Shown here one piece after another: positions 1 through 6,311 of a stretch of 11,349 nucleotides of DNA (position 1 is the first letter of the stretch; each line of letters starts with the position of its first letter). The notes beneath the pieces were generated by a model that worked only from the letters and a program-made list of their open reading frames with translations, was not told the DNA's origin and ran no database searches. The stretch covers positions 1 to 11,349 of the forward strand of contig CALVER010000033.1 of NCBI GenBank assembly GCA_944326625.1, in the 5' to 3' direction. The translations under genes were made by a program, and so were the position numbers. The stretch is from Candidatus Gastranaerophilales bacterium. Lineage in GTDB: Bacteria; Cyanobacteriota; Vampirovibrionia; Gastranaerophilales; Gastranaerophilaceae.

Positions 1-11
1 CTACGTGCGTA

Positions 12-157
12 GCACAAAAAAAAGAGCCTTAAAATTAAGACCCTTTGGAATAACTTTCATCATTCCTCGTAAATAGTGTGAAGTGTAGTGTGTGTGCTTA
101 AAATTTTCTGTGATTCCTCAATTTTAAGCGTACCTCGTGTTTACATATATATAAAAA
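12..157 (-). ncRNA. Structured minus-strand RNA: small RNA or 5' leader with three hairpins
   Basis: Read on the minus strand, a possible promoter (164-192) is followed by three hairpins. H1 has arms 129-120 and 105-96, a perfect 10-bp stem GCUUAAAAUU/AAUUUUAAGC with a 14-nt loop containing GAGGA. H2 (66-47) has a 7-bp stem GGAAUGA/UUAUUCC and a 6-nt loop. H3 (46-21) has a stem of about 11-12 bp followed by eight U. A single-stranded CA-rich linker separates H1 from H2. Three stem pairs (one in H2, two in H3) are G-U on the minus strand but would be A-C mismatches on the plus strand, so the structure belongs to a minus-strand transcript. It could be a free RNA of about 145 nt, or an attenuator leader of a gene beyond the left edge. 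It matches no RNA family I can name with confidence. H1 followed by a CA-rich single strand and a terminator hairpin loosely recalls cyanobacterial Yfr1, but the sequence does not match its core motif. Confidence 0.5.
16..46 (-). terminator. Intrinsic terminator, minus strand
   Basis: On the minus strand the arms AAAGGGUCUUAA and UUAAGGCUCUUU pair fully if two G-U wobbles are allowed, and eight U follow directly. On the plus strand the same arms carry two A-C mismatches and only three U follow. The terminator therefore works for transcription leaving the window on the left. It ends either a small RNA or an attenuated leader. Confidence 0.7.
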
Positions 158-163
158 ATTTTC

Positions 164-192
164 AGTATATATTATTGCTATATTTTTGACAT
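164..192 (-). promoter_or_regulatory. Candidate promoter for the minus-strand structured RNA
   Basis: On the minus strand ATGTCA (192-187) and TATACT (169-164) are 17 bp apart. They match 4 of 6 and 5 of 6 bases of the sigma-70 consensus. Transcription would start near 157, just ahead of hairpin H1. The -35 element overlaps the -35 of the divergent surE promoter. The stretch is very AT-rich, so chance matches are likely. Confidence 0.35.
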
Positions 193-214
193 ATATTCTG
201 TTCTTTGTTACAAA
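186..214 (+). promoter_or_regulatory. Candidate sigma-70 promoter of surE
   Basis: A perfect -35 TTGACA (186-191) stands 17 bp before TACAAA (209-214), which matches the -10 consensus at 4 of 6 positions. Transcription would start near 221 and leave a leader of about 70 nt. A second possibility nearer the gene is TTGGCA (246-251) with TAGAAT (267-272), but its 15-bp spacer is short. Confidence 0.45.
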
Positions 215-241
215 ATTTAATAAAACTCACAAAACCACTTT

Positions 242-258
242 GTTTTTGGCACAAAAAC
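242..258 (+). repeat. Perfect 7-bp inverted repeat in the surE leader
   Basis: GTTTTTG (242-248) and CAAAAAC (252-258) are perfect complements around the 3-nt loop GCA. If transcription starts near 221 this hairpin lies in the mRNA about 20 nt before the Shine-Dalgarno sequence. It has no U-tract, so it is not a terminator. It could be an operator, an mRNA-stabilising hairpin or chance. Confidence 0.3.
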
Positions 259-290
259 GGGTATTATAGAATAAAAGAGGAGAAAATTAT

Positions 291-1085
291 ATGAACATAT
301 TAATTTCAAATGATGACGGAATTGCAGCTAATGGTATAAGAGCCTTAACCGAAGAATTATCAAAATATCATGATGTATATGTAGTGGCACCTGATAGAGA
401 AAGAAGCGCGGCAGGGCACTCATTGACGCTCCATACGCCGTTAAGAGTTGAAGAACTGGAAGAAACAAGATCCGGTGCAAAGCGTACATGGGTTACAAAC
501 GGCACACCGGGAGACTGCGTAAAACTAGGTATCAATGCTATTTTAGCGCCCGAAGAACAGCCCGATTTTGTAATCTCAGGGATTAACCACGGGCCGAACT
601 TAGGTTCCGACATTTTATATTCAGGTACGGTAAGCTGTGCAATGGAAGGTGCAATGCTTGGCGTTCCGAGTATTGCTGTGTCATTAGCCAGCATGCACTC
701 CGAATATGAAGACTTCAAATATACCGCAAAATTTGTGGTATCACTTTTGAAAAAATTAAAAGATTTCAAATTCCCGCCCAAGATGCTTTTGAACGTAAAT
801 GTCCCGTCAATTGACGAAGACGACATTTTAGGCGTTGCAATAACCGAACTCGGCAGGAAAATGTTTACCGATAATTACGAAAAAAGAATTGACCCGAGAG
901 GAAAAGTTTACTACTGGATGGCAGGCGAGCTTATAAGCGAACCTTCAACCGCGAACACGGATATTGCAGCCGTCAGAAATAACAAAATCTCAATTACGCC
1001 TGTTACCTTTGATATGACAAGAAAAGAAACAATGTCTGATCTCGAAGGCATTTTGTGCAAAGGCGACAGCTGCGACTGGATTTAG
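291..1085 (+). CDS. surE: 5'/3'-nucleotidase SurE
   Basis: SurE is a cytoplasmic metal-dependent phosphatase that removes phosphate from nucleoside 5'- and 3'-monophosphates and is linked to nucleotide salvage and survival in stationary phase. The protein has 264 residues, normal for the family. The N-terminal NDDG carries the metal ligands D8 and D9. S39 (in ERSAAGHS) and N99 (in SGINHGPN) are the remaining expected ligands, and GTPGDC is at 71-76. The start ATG has a strong Shine-Dalgarno sequence, AGAGGAG, at about 276-282. The gene stands alone on the plus strand and converges on the SPOR-domain gene with only 4 bp between stop codons. No terminator is visible in that gap, so the two transcripts probably overlap at their 3' ends. 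Nothing suggests damage or transfer. Confidence 0.96.
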   Translation: MNILISNDDGIAANGIRALTEELSKYHDVYVVAPDRERSAAGHSLTLHTPLRVEELEETRSGAKRTWVTNGTPGDCVKLGINAILAPEEQPDFVISGINHGPNLGSDILYSGTVSCAMEGAMLGVPSIAVSLASMHSEYEDFKYTAKFVVSLLKKLKDFKFPPKMLLNVNVPSIDEDDILGVAITELGRKMFTDNYEKRIDPRGKVYYWMAGELISEPSTANTDIAAVRNNKISITPVTFDMTRKETMSDLEGILCKGDSCDWI

Positions 1086-1089
1086 AATT

Positions 1090-1776
1090 TTATTCAATAA
1101 TAACCCGCGCAGGGAAGTTATTTTTCAAGAGATCATTTGCAACACTCTGGGCTTTTTCACGTGAGGAGAAAGACCCAACCTGCAAAGTATAAGCTGCTCC
1201 GATATTTTTGACAAACGGCTGGACATTAAGTCCGGCTTCCTGAATAATTCCCTTTGCAACTTCTGCCTGCTCTGCTGTTGCATAATAGCCTACAATAACT
1301 TTTGCATTAACCGCCGGCTGCACAGGCTGCTGTACAGGCTGTGAATGTTCTTGAACTGCTGTTGAAGTATTTGCCGCCTGCTGCTCCGGCTGTTGATTAT
1401 GAGGTTCCAAAATAATAGCTTCTTCTTCACCTATAGTCTGACGTTCGCGTTCCGGAATTTTCACTTTTTCTTCCAGCTCCGGCGAAAAAGTTTCGTCTTC
1501 AGTGTCATAGGAATTATCTTCCATTTGAATGAGCCTTAATCTATCGTCAACACTGCCTTTGACAACTTCTTCAGTTGAATATTCATCATCACCGATTGAT
1601 ACATCAACATCCGGCGACAATTGTTTTGCAACACCTAAAAATATCAACAGCAATACAAAAAATGCTGAAACAAATAATATTAAACCTTCATTGGGATTTG
1701 CTTCCAATTTTCTTTTGTATTCTTTATAACTGACATGAGAGGGTTTTTCAACTTTTTCATCATCTTCATAAATCAT
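1090..1776 (-). CDS. Single-pass membrane protein with C-terminal SPOR domain
   Basis: SPOR domains bind peptidoglycan stripped of stem peptides, usually at division septa. The protein has 228 residues. Residues 1-30 are charged and end in a basic patch (KEYKRK). A hydrophobic transmembrane segment spans about 31-50. Residues 51-157 form an acidic, then Q/P/A-rich linker. The SPOR domain lies at about 158-228 as two beta-alpha-beta halves, KVIVGYYATAEQAEVAK and AYTLQVGSFSSREKAQ. The basic patch before the membrane segment predicts N-in topology with the SPOR domain in the periplasm. The start ATG is 2 bp after the DUF366 stop, and its AGAGGAG Shine-Dalgarno lies inside the DUF366 gene end, so this is the last gene of the operon. 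A role in division or envelope is family knowledge; its link to the queC genes is unknown. No specific name such as ftsN or dedD can be justified. Confidence 0.88.
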   Translation of the reverse strand: MIYEDDEKVEKPSHVSYKEYKRKLEANPNEGLILFVSAFFVLLLIFLGVAKQLSPDVDVSIGDDEYSTEEVVKGSVDDRLRLIQMEDNSYDTEDETFSPELEEKVKIPERERQTIGEEEAIILEPHNQQPEQQAANTSTAVQEHSQPVQQPVQPAVNAKVIVGYYATAEQAEVAKGIIQEAGLNVQPFVKNIGAAYTLQVGSFSSREKAQSVANDLLKNNFPARVIIE

Positions 1777-1778
1777 AA

Positions 1779-2333
1779 CTACACTCCTCTTACCTTTGTT
1801 GACGCTAATATTATATCATCAATTTCTTCGGAATATTTTTGCATAATTTCTTTTGCCAAATCATCTATATCATTTATTCCCAAATCGTTTTCAAGCCCGC
1901 AAGCTTTGACGGGCGCACCTTGTGAATTTATGTTTATACCTGTATGTATTAGTATTGATGTCAGAGATTTTGTCGCAATAGAAACAGTAAGTTTTTTGCA
2001 ATTCACATATAAATCGTCCCCGAAACGGTCAACCTTTACACCGCGTCTTTCCAGCGCCTCTTTTATAATACAAATCAAAAGCCTTTGTCTGAAAACACCT
2101 TCGACAAGATTTACATTAAATTGTTCGGTTATAAAGCTGAGCATATTTTTGCTGTATATGGGCTCATTATTTATAACATCCTCAATATCAACCATTTCGT
2201 CGATTTTTACTTCACATTCACCGGCAAATGCAACAATTGCATCGCCCTGAATTTTAAAATTCATATAAATCCAGTGAGGAGAAAGCTGCCAGCCTTCGTA
2301 TTTAATTGCTTTATCAATCAGTAATGTTTTCAT
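1779..2333 (-). CDS. DUF366 family protein, coupled to queC
   Basis: I recognise this as DUF366 (COG2029), a small family of unknown function, from memory of its pattern. Visible family-like blocks in the 184 residues are QLSPHWIY (16-23), GDAIVAF (30-36), EMVDIEDV (46-53), RQRLLICIIKEALERRG (82-98), GDDLY (105-109), SIATKS (118-123) and IHTGIN (129-134). There is no signal peptide or membrane segment, so it is probably cytoplasmic. I chose ATG 2333 because the alternative TTG three codons upstream has no ribosome site and the family begins MKTL. The gene overlaps the queC end by 20 bp and lacks a Shine-Dalgarno sequence, so translation probably depends on queC. This suggests, but does not prove, a role in 7-deazaguanine chemistry. 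Conserved acidic residues and histidines could bind metal or catalyse a reaction, but no mechanism is known to me. Confidence 0.8.
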   Translation of the reverse strand: MKTLLIDKAIKYEGWQLSPHWIYMNFKIQGDAIVAFAGECEVKIDEMVDIEDVINNEPIYSKNMLSFITEQFNVNLVEGVFRQRLLICIIKEALERRGVKVDRFGDDLYVNCKKLTVSIATKSLTSILIHTGININSQGAPVKACGLENDLGINDIDDLAKEIMQKYSEEIDDIILASTKVRGV

Positions 2334-2988
2334 AATTTTCAAAAAGTATTTTTAAATATTTTGTGTCATTATTTGCAATAAGAGCATTTTTCAATCTTGT
2401 ACAGGATTCACATTTGCCGCAATGCTTTTCAACTCCGTCATAGCAGCTCCATATCAAATCCAAAGGCACTGAATACTCAATTGCTTGTTTAACTATATCA
2501 TTTTTATTAAAATTTATCAAGGGAGCAATGATTTTGGGATGTTTTTTTGTTGAATATTCAAACTCTGCATTAATTTTGTCAATAAAATTTTGGGTATTAT
2601 CAGGAAAAGTTTCGCCTTCTTCTTTATTTGCGCCGATTAAAATATAATCAAAATCTTCACCGTCCGCAAAACTTGCTGCGATATTCAAAAATAATCCGTT
2701 GCGATTAGGCACCCAAACAGTATTTGAATTTTTTTGAATACCTGACGGAAGGTTCTTCTTATCTACAAGAGCAGTATGGGTAATTTCTTTCAGCCAATCA
2801 AGCTTAATGAGTTTATGCTGTAGATTATAATATTCACAAATTTTTTCACAGGCCTTGATTTCACGGGCAGCTGATTTTTGACCGTAATCAAAAGTCAGAG
2901 CAAATGTTACATTATATTTTTCTTTACATAACGCAAGACTGACAACGGAATCCAGACCGCCGGACAAAAGTATGATTGATCTAGTCAT
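2314..2988 (-). CDS. queC: 7-cyano-7-deazaguanine (preQ0) synthase QueC
   Basis: QueC converts 7-carboxy-7-deazaguanine, ammonia and ATP to preQ0, the precursor of tRNA queuosine. The 224 residues are a normal length. Visible hallmarks are the PP-loop SGGLDS (9-14), DYGQKS (34-39), VPNRN (94-98), GANKEE (119-124) and the zinc site Cys182, Cys190, Cys193 and Cys196 in the C-terminal SCYDG...HCGKCESC block. I chose ATG 2988 because GAGGA sits 8 nt upstream and the family begins just before the PP-loop; longer starts at 2994 and 3003 would place the ribosome site too close or inside the gene. It overlaps the HEAT gene by 8 bp upstream (ATGACTAG) and DUF366 by 20 bp downstream. The partners queD, queE and folE are not in the window. 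Confidence 0.95.
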   Translation of the reverse strand: MTRSIILLSGGLDSVVSLALCKEKYNVTFALTFDYGQKSAAREIKACEKICEYYNLQHKLIKLDWLKEITHTALVDKKNLPSGIQKNSNTVWVPNRNGLFLNIAASFADGEDFDYILIGANKEEGETFPDNTQNFIDKINAEFEYSTKKHPKIIAPLINFNKNDIVKQAIEYSVPLDLIWSCYDGVEKHCGKCESCTRLKNALIANNDTKYLKILFENYENITD

Positions 2989-3910
2989 TTTCATATTCCT
3001 CAATCATATATTTAGCTTCTTCTTTAAGGCTTTCGACATAAGTCGGCAGGCTTATTACTTCATCAAGAATATCGCGTCCCTGAATATTATACAAAGCAAT
3101 TAAAGCATTTTTTCTGACTTCTTCATCCTTATCTTCAAGACAAACTCTTATTGCCTCGGCTGCTTTTGGATGAGAACTTTCCATCAACGCTTCAATTGCA
3201 TTAATTCTGACCTGAGATGATTCATCATCCAATGAAGCTTTCAGAGCATGAAAAACCCTGTCATTATCATCCAGTCTTAGTTTTGTAAGAGCTTCTATAA
3301 CTCTTTCTTTTAAAAACGTAAATTTATTCATCAAGCCTTGTTTCGTTTCCAAAATACTTACAAGCGGATCTATTGCACGAATATCGCCAAGGAGTCCGAG
3401 CGCTGACGCAGCGGATTCGCGCAAATAAACAGACTTTTCATTTTCGTCTTTTACCACATCAATCAAAGGCGCAACAGCATATTTATCGCCGATTTTACCC
3501 AGAGCGTCCGCACATGCCAGCCGCACTCTATAGTGCTCGTCTTTATTATTAAGACAATACAAAAGAGGCGTCACGGCACTTGTATCTTTGTAGTTTGCAA
3601 TAGCTTTTGCACACATTGCACGTAAATTTACAAATTTTTCATTAACAACTGCATCTGCAGTTTCATTTTTTGCCAACAGCAAATCAATCAGCACATTTAA
3701 GGTTGATTTAAACCTGAATCTGTCGGCAAATCTTACGACATTGGACAAAATATCGGGATTTTTTGAAACGGTTAATATATAGTTATAAATTTCGACCAAA
3801 TCCTCTTTTGAATATTCTTCATCAAAAGCGGCAATGTTATTAATGACCGCCTCAACGTCAGTTTCATCAAACAAATTACATTTTTTTGCAATTGTGTCGA
3901 AATCTAACAT
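2981..3910 (-). CDS. HEAT-repeat protein
   Basis: The 309-residue protein is built mostly of HEAT (PBS-lyase type) helical repeats, which form curved scaffolds for protein contacts. Clear repeat units are near 110-140 (AVTPLLYCLNN...RVRLACADALGKIGD), 145-178 (AVAPLIDVVKD...LRESAASALGLLGD), 179-212, 219-247 and 250-279 (AAEAIRVCLED...VRKNALIALYNIQG). Residues 1-100 are helical and less repeat-like. No signal peptide or membrane segment is visible, so it is probably cytoplasmic. ATG 3910 is preceded by AGGAAG at good spacing; an upstream TTG at 3958 would overlap the promoter and lacks a ribosome site. It is the first gene of the HEAT-queC-DUF366-SPOR operon. In Cyanobacteria related proteins include phycobilin lyases, but nothing here points to pigment chemistry, and its partner is unknown. 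Confidence 0.85.
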   Translation of the reverse strand: MLDFDTIAKKCNLFDETDVEAVINNIAAFDEEYSKEDLVEIYNYILTVSKNPDILSNVVRFADRFRFKSTLNVLIDLLLAKNETADAVVNEKFVNLRAMCAKAIANYKDTSAVTPLLYCLNNKDEHYRVRLACADALGKIGDKYAVAPLIDVVKDENEKSVYLRESAASALGLLGDIRAIDPLVSILETKQGLMNKFTFLKERVIEALTKLRLDDNDRVFHALKASLDDESSQVRINAIEALMESSHPKAAEAIRVCLEDKDEEVRKNALIALYNIQGRDILDEVISLPTYVESLKEEAKYMIEEYEND

Positions 3911-3929
3911 ACTCTTCCTATCTAAAATA

Positions 3930-3958
3930 AATATACAATAAAAACGGATTTGTGGCAA
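3930..3958 (-). promoter_or_regulatory. Promoter of the HEAT-queC-DUF366-SPOR operon
   Basis: On the minus strand TTGCCA (3958-3953) and TATATT (3935-3930) each match 5 of 6 consensus bases and are exactly 17 bp apart. Transcription would start near 3923, leaving a leader of a dozen or so nt that still contains the AGGAAG ribosome site. The promoter lies between two divergent genes and close to the purS -10 element. Confidence 0.6.
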
Positions 3959-3974
3959 TTATTGGTGATTTTCG

Positions 3975-3983
3975 TGCTAGAAT
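3975..3983 (+). promoter_or_regulatory. purS: Extended -10 element of the purSQL operon
   Basis: TGCTAGAAT is a TGn extended -10 (TAGAAT matches 5 of 6 bases). No good -35 is seen; the 17-bp position reads GCAATT, as can occur with extended -10 promoters. The element ends 6 nt before the purS ATG, so transcription would start at or beside the start codon. In that case the mRNA would be leaderless. No PurR-type or riboswitch sequence fits in the 79-bp gap. Confidence 0.4.
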
Positions 3984-3989
3984 TTATTT

Positions 3990-4235
3990 ATGAAAGAATT
4001 CGAAGCTGTTGTAAACGTAAAACTCAAAGACACAATAAAAGATATAAAAGCCCAAACGCTTGAGCAGGCAGTACACAATCTTATTCCTGTAAAAAATCTC
4101 AAATGCAGGGTAGGAAGCCGCTACTCAATTAAATTTGAAGCAAATGACAAAAAAGAAGCCGAACGTATTATAAAAACAATTGCCGATGAAATTCTTTCAA
4201 ACAGTGTAATAGAAGAATACGAAATACTATGGTAA
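3990..4235 (+). CDS. purS: Phosphoribosylformylglycinamidine synthase subunit PurS
   Basis: PurS is the small bridging subunit of the PurS-PurQ-PurL complex that converts FGAR, glutamine and ATP to FGAM, the fourth step of purine synthesis. The 81 residues are a normal length, with the pattern of VNVKLKDTIKD, LEQAVHNL, CRVGSRYSIKFEA and ADEILSNSVIEEYEI typical of the family. The usual D-P-Q-G turn after the first strand is replaced by D-I-K-A. An in-frame TAG lies at 3978-3980, and no start codon stands between it and ATG 3990, so the start is fixed. There is no Shine-Dalgarno sequence; TAGAATTTATTT directly precedes the ATG. The stop overlaps purQ by 7 bp (ATGGTAA), which indicates coupled translation. 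Confidence 0.92.
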   Translation: MKEFEAVVNVKLKDTIKDIKAQTLEQAVHNLIPVKNLKCRVGSRYSIKFEANDKKEAERIIKTIADEILSNSVIEEYEILW

Positions 4236-4819
4236 AAGCCGGAATAATAACATTTTTAGGGACAAATTGCGAACGGGATACAAAACAGGCTTTAGATTTT
4301 TTAGGCTGGAATACTGAATTCATCTGGCAAAACGATAAAATTGAAAAGCATTATGACGTAATATTTCTCCCCGGGGGGTTTTCATTCGGTGATCACATAT
4401 CATCAGGCAGAATTGCAAAACTTACGCCCGCCGTTAAATCTTTGCCTGTCGGGAAATCCTTAATCGTCGGGATTTGTAACGGATTTCAAATTTTGACAGA
4501 AGCGGGGCTTTTGTCAGGCGCCTTAACCCATAACGAAAATCTTCACTTTATCTCTAAAGTTACGGATTTGGAATTTCAAAATGGAATTATACGGCTTCCC
4601 ATAGCACACCATCAGGGAAATTATACAGGCAAAAACGGTGAAGAAATTATTATGCGCTACAAAACAAACATAAACGGTTCCGATGACAGGATTGCAGGAA
4701 TTTATGACCGTAAAAACAAAATTATAGGCTTGATGCCGCACCCGGAACGCGCAGTGTTTGAAGAATCGGGTTTGACAGACGGCAGAAAGGTTTTTGAATT
4801 TATTAAAAATGAAATATAA
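4229..4819 (+). CDS. purQ: Phosphoribosylformylglycinamidine synthase subunit PurQ (glutaminase)
   Basis: PurQ is a class I glutamine amidotransferase that releases ammonia for PurL. Its 196 residues are shorter than usual (roughly 210-230). The catalytic triad is complete: C83 in GICNGFQIL, with H171 and E173 in MPHPERA. LPGGFSFGD (47-55) and NINGSDDRIAGI (147-158) are typical. The shortening falls between DLEFQNG and IRLPIAHHQGNY, where family members I remember carry about 14 more residues; the usual HGEG or HGFG reads HHQG here. It overlaps purS by 7 bp and purL by 11 bp. The ATG lacks a strong ribosome site, consistent with coupling. An intact triad argues that it is functional. Confidence 0.94.
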   Translation: MVKAGIITFLGTNCERDTKQALDFLGWNTEFIWQNDKIEKHYDVIFLPGGFSFGDHISSGRIAKLTPAVKSLPVGKSLIVGICNGFQILTEAGLLSGALTHNENLHFISKVTDLEFQNGIIRLPIAHHQGNYTGKNGEEIIMRYKTNINGSDDRIAGIYDRKNKIIGLMPHPERAVFEESGLTDGRKVFEFIKNEI

Positions 4820-6311
4820 AAAATATATTACCGAAAAATTAAACAGAGTTCCAAACGAATTTGAATTGCATCTTTTCAGCGCAACGTATTCCGAACACTG
4901 CGGATATTTACATTCAAGACAGCTTTTAAAAGAATTACCGCGGGAAAATGCGATTTATTATAACGAAAATGCAGGCGGGATAAAAATCGGACGCCATGCA
5001 ATACTTTTTAAAATGGAATCACACAACCACCCCTGCGCGGTTGAACCGTTTAACGGGGCAGCGACAGGAATCGGCGGAATTGTAAGAGATGTGCTTGCAA
5101 TGAATGCAAGACCGATTGCGCTTTGTAATTCCTTAAAATTCGGCGATAACAAAAGAATTATAGAAGGTGTAATTGACGGGATTTCAAATTACGGCAACTC
5201 AATCGGCGTTCCTACAGTTTCAACGGAAGTGCTGTACAACAAAGCCTTTACAGAAAATCCTCTGGTAAACGTCACCTGTATCGGGATTGCTAAATACGAC
5301 GACATTTTAACATCAAACAAAGCCCGTGCAGGCTTAAAACTTATGCTTGTAGGTTCTGCAACAATGAAAGACGGCATGGGCGGCGCAAGTTTTGCCTCCA
5401 AAAAGTTAAGCGATGAAAAAAAAGAGGATAAATTATCAATTCAAATTGCAAATCCTTTTATGAAAAAAAAGCTTATTGAAGCTTGTCTGGAAATATTCAG
5501 TCAAAAACTTGTTGCCTCATGCCAGGATTGCGGGGCGGCCGGAATTTTATCATCAACATCGGAGGTTGCATTCAAAAGCAATACAGGCATTGACATTGAC
5601 CTTGATAAAATTCATACCGGCGATAATTCAATTAAAGATTTTGAAATAATGCTTTCCGAGACTCAAGAGCGAATGCTTTTTGCGGTTCAGGAAAATTCAA
5701 TTCCCGCGATTTCTGAAATTCTTAAAAAATATGAGCTTGAATATTCCGTTATAGGAACTGTCATTGATAAAAAAAATTATATTGTAAGGCGCGGAAACAA
5801 AATTCTTGCCGATATTCCCGTTGATATCCTCGTAACCCCGCCTGATGTGCCTTTAGATTTTACTGAGGGCAGATTATCCGCAACAAATATTATTTCGATA
5901 AATAACAAATCCATTTTTGAACGGTATGACCACACGGTCGGAAACCGAACCGAATTACAGCCTGATGAAAACCCTCAATTCAACATACTGAGAATTTGGG
6001 AAGAAAATTGCGACCTCGGAATTTATACTTTTTCCGCCACAGTTAAAAATACATATTCCGCAATTATTGATGCCGCAAAATTTTTAAAATCAAACGGCAT
6101 AAAACCTCTAGGAATTACAAACTGCCTGAATTTTACAAATCCTGAAATTCCTCCGACTATGTTTGAATTTCGTAAAACAATTTTGGATATTAAAAAAGCC
6201 TGCGAAGAAATTCAAATCCCAGTCTGCTCCGGTAACGTGTCATTTTATAACGAAAGCTCAAATTCCAAAATCATTAATATGCCAACCTTCACGATAATCG
6301 GGGTCAGGTAA
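4809..6311 (+). CDS. purL: Phosphoribosylformylglycinamidine synthase subunit PurL, lacking the last domain
   Basis: PurL is the ATP-dependent synthetase subunit that makes FGAM using ammonia from PurQ. The 500-residue protein has the expected start (SEHCGYLHS 28-36; MESHNHPCAVEPFNGAATG 69-87; GIGGIVRDVLAMNARP 88-102), the first C-terminal-type domain (MLVGSATMKDGMGGASFAS 179-197; CQDCGAAGILSSTSE 238-252) and the second N-terminal-type domain (ERYDHTVGNRTEL 371-383; GITNCLNFTNPE 435-446; SGNVSFYNES 474-483). It then stops after TIIGVR, where the final AIRS_C-type domain should begin. Small PurLs I recall have about 600-740 residues. A terminator starts within the stop codon and a convergent gene follows, so no continuation exists nearby. 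The first-half catalytic histidines are present; the missing domain belongs to the non-catalytic half. ATG 4809 matches the family start; TTG 4794 is an alternative with poor spacing. Confidence 0.93.
   Translation: MKYKKYITEKLNRVPNEFELHLFSATYSEHCGYLHSRQLLKELPRENAIYYNENAGGIKIGRHAILFKMESHNHPCAVEPFNGAATGIGGIVRDVLAMNARPIALCNSLKFGDNKRIIEGVIDGISNYGNSIGVPTVSTEVLYNKAFTENPLVNVTCIGIAKYDDILTSNKARAGLKLMLVGSATMKDGMGGASFASKKLSDEKKEDKLSIQIANPFMKKKLIEACLEIFSQKLVASCQDCGAAGILSSTSEVAFKSNTGIDIDLDKIHTGDNSIKDFEIMLSETQERMLFAVQENSIPAISEILKKYELEYSVIGTVIDKKNYIVRRGNKILADIPVDILVTPPDVPLDFTEGRLSATNIISINNKSIFERYDHTVGNRTELQPDENPQFNILRIWEENCDLGIYTFSATVKNTYSAIIDAAKFLKSNGIKPLGITNCLNFTNPEIPPTMFEFRKTILDIKKACEEIQIPVCSGNVSFYNESSNSKIINMPTFTIIGVR

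Noticed and set aside
1..12. Palindrome CTACGTGCGTAG at the left edge, a possible element end.
   Set aside because: Its context is cut off by the window edge and no matching copy was seen elsewhere in the window.
1..60. A 19-codon minus-strand reading frame starting at 60 with GAGG just upstream and ending in TAG at 3-1.
   Set aside because: It runs through the terminator hairpin and U-tract, so its mRNA would normally end before the stop codon. A leader peptide that controls attenuation remains possible but cannot be supported.
368..826. Long open minus-strand frame antisense to surE.
   Set aside because: It mirrors the codon pattern of surE, has no family resemblance and no good ribosome site.
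3911..3958. Longer start (TTG 3958) for the HEAT protein.
   Set aside because: It would place the promoter inside the gene, lacks a ribosome site and adds residues unlike the repeats; ATG 3910 has AGGAAG upstream.
4794..4808. TTG 4794 as purL start.
   Set aside because: The nearest purine-rich site is only 3 nt away, and the family N-terminus begins at MKYKKYI from ATG 4809.
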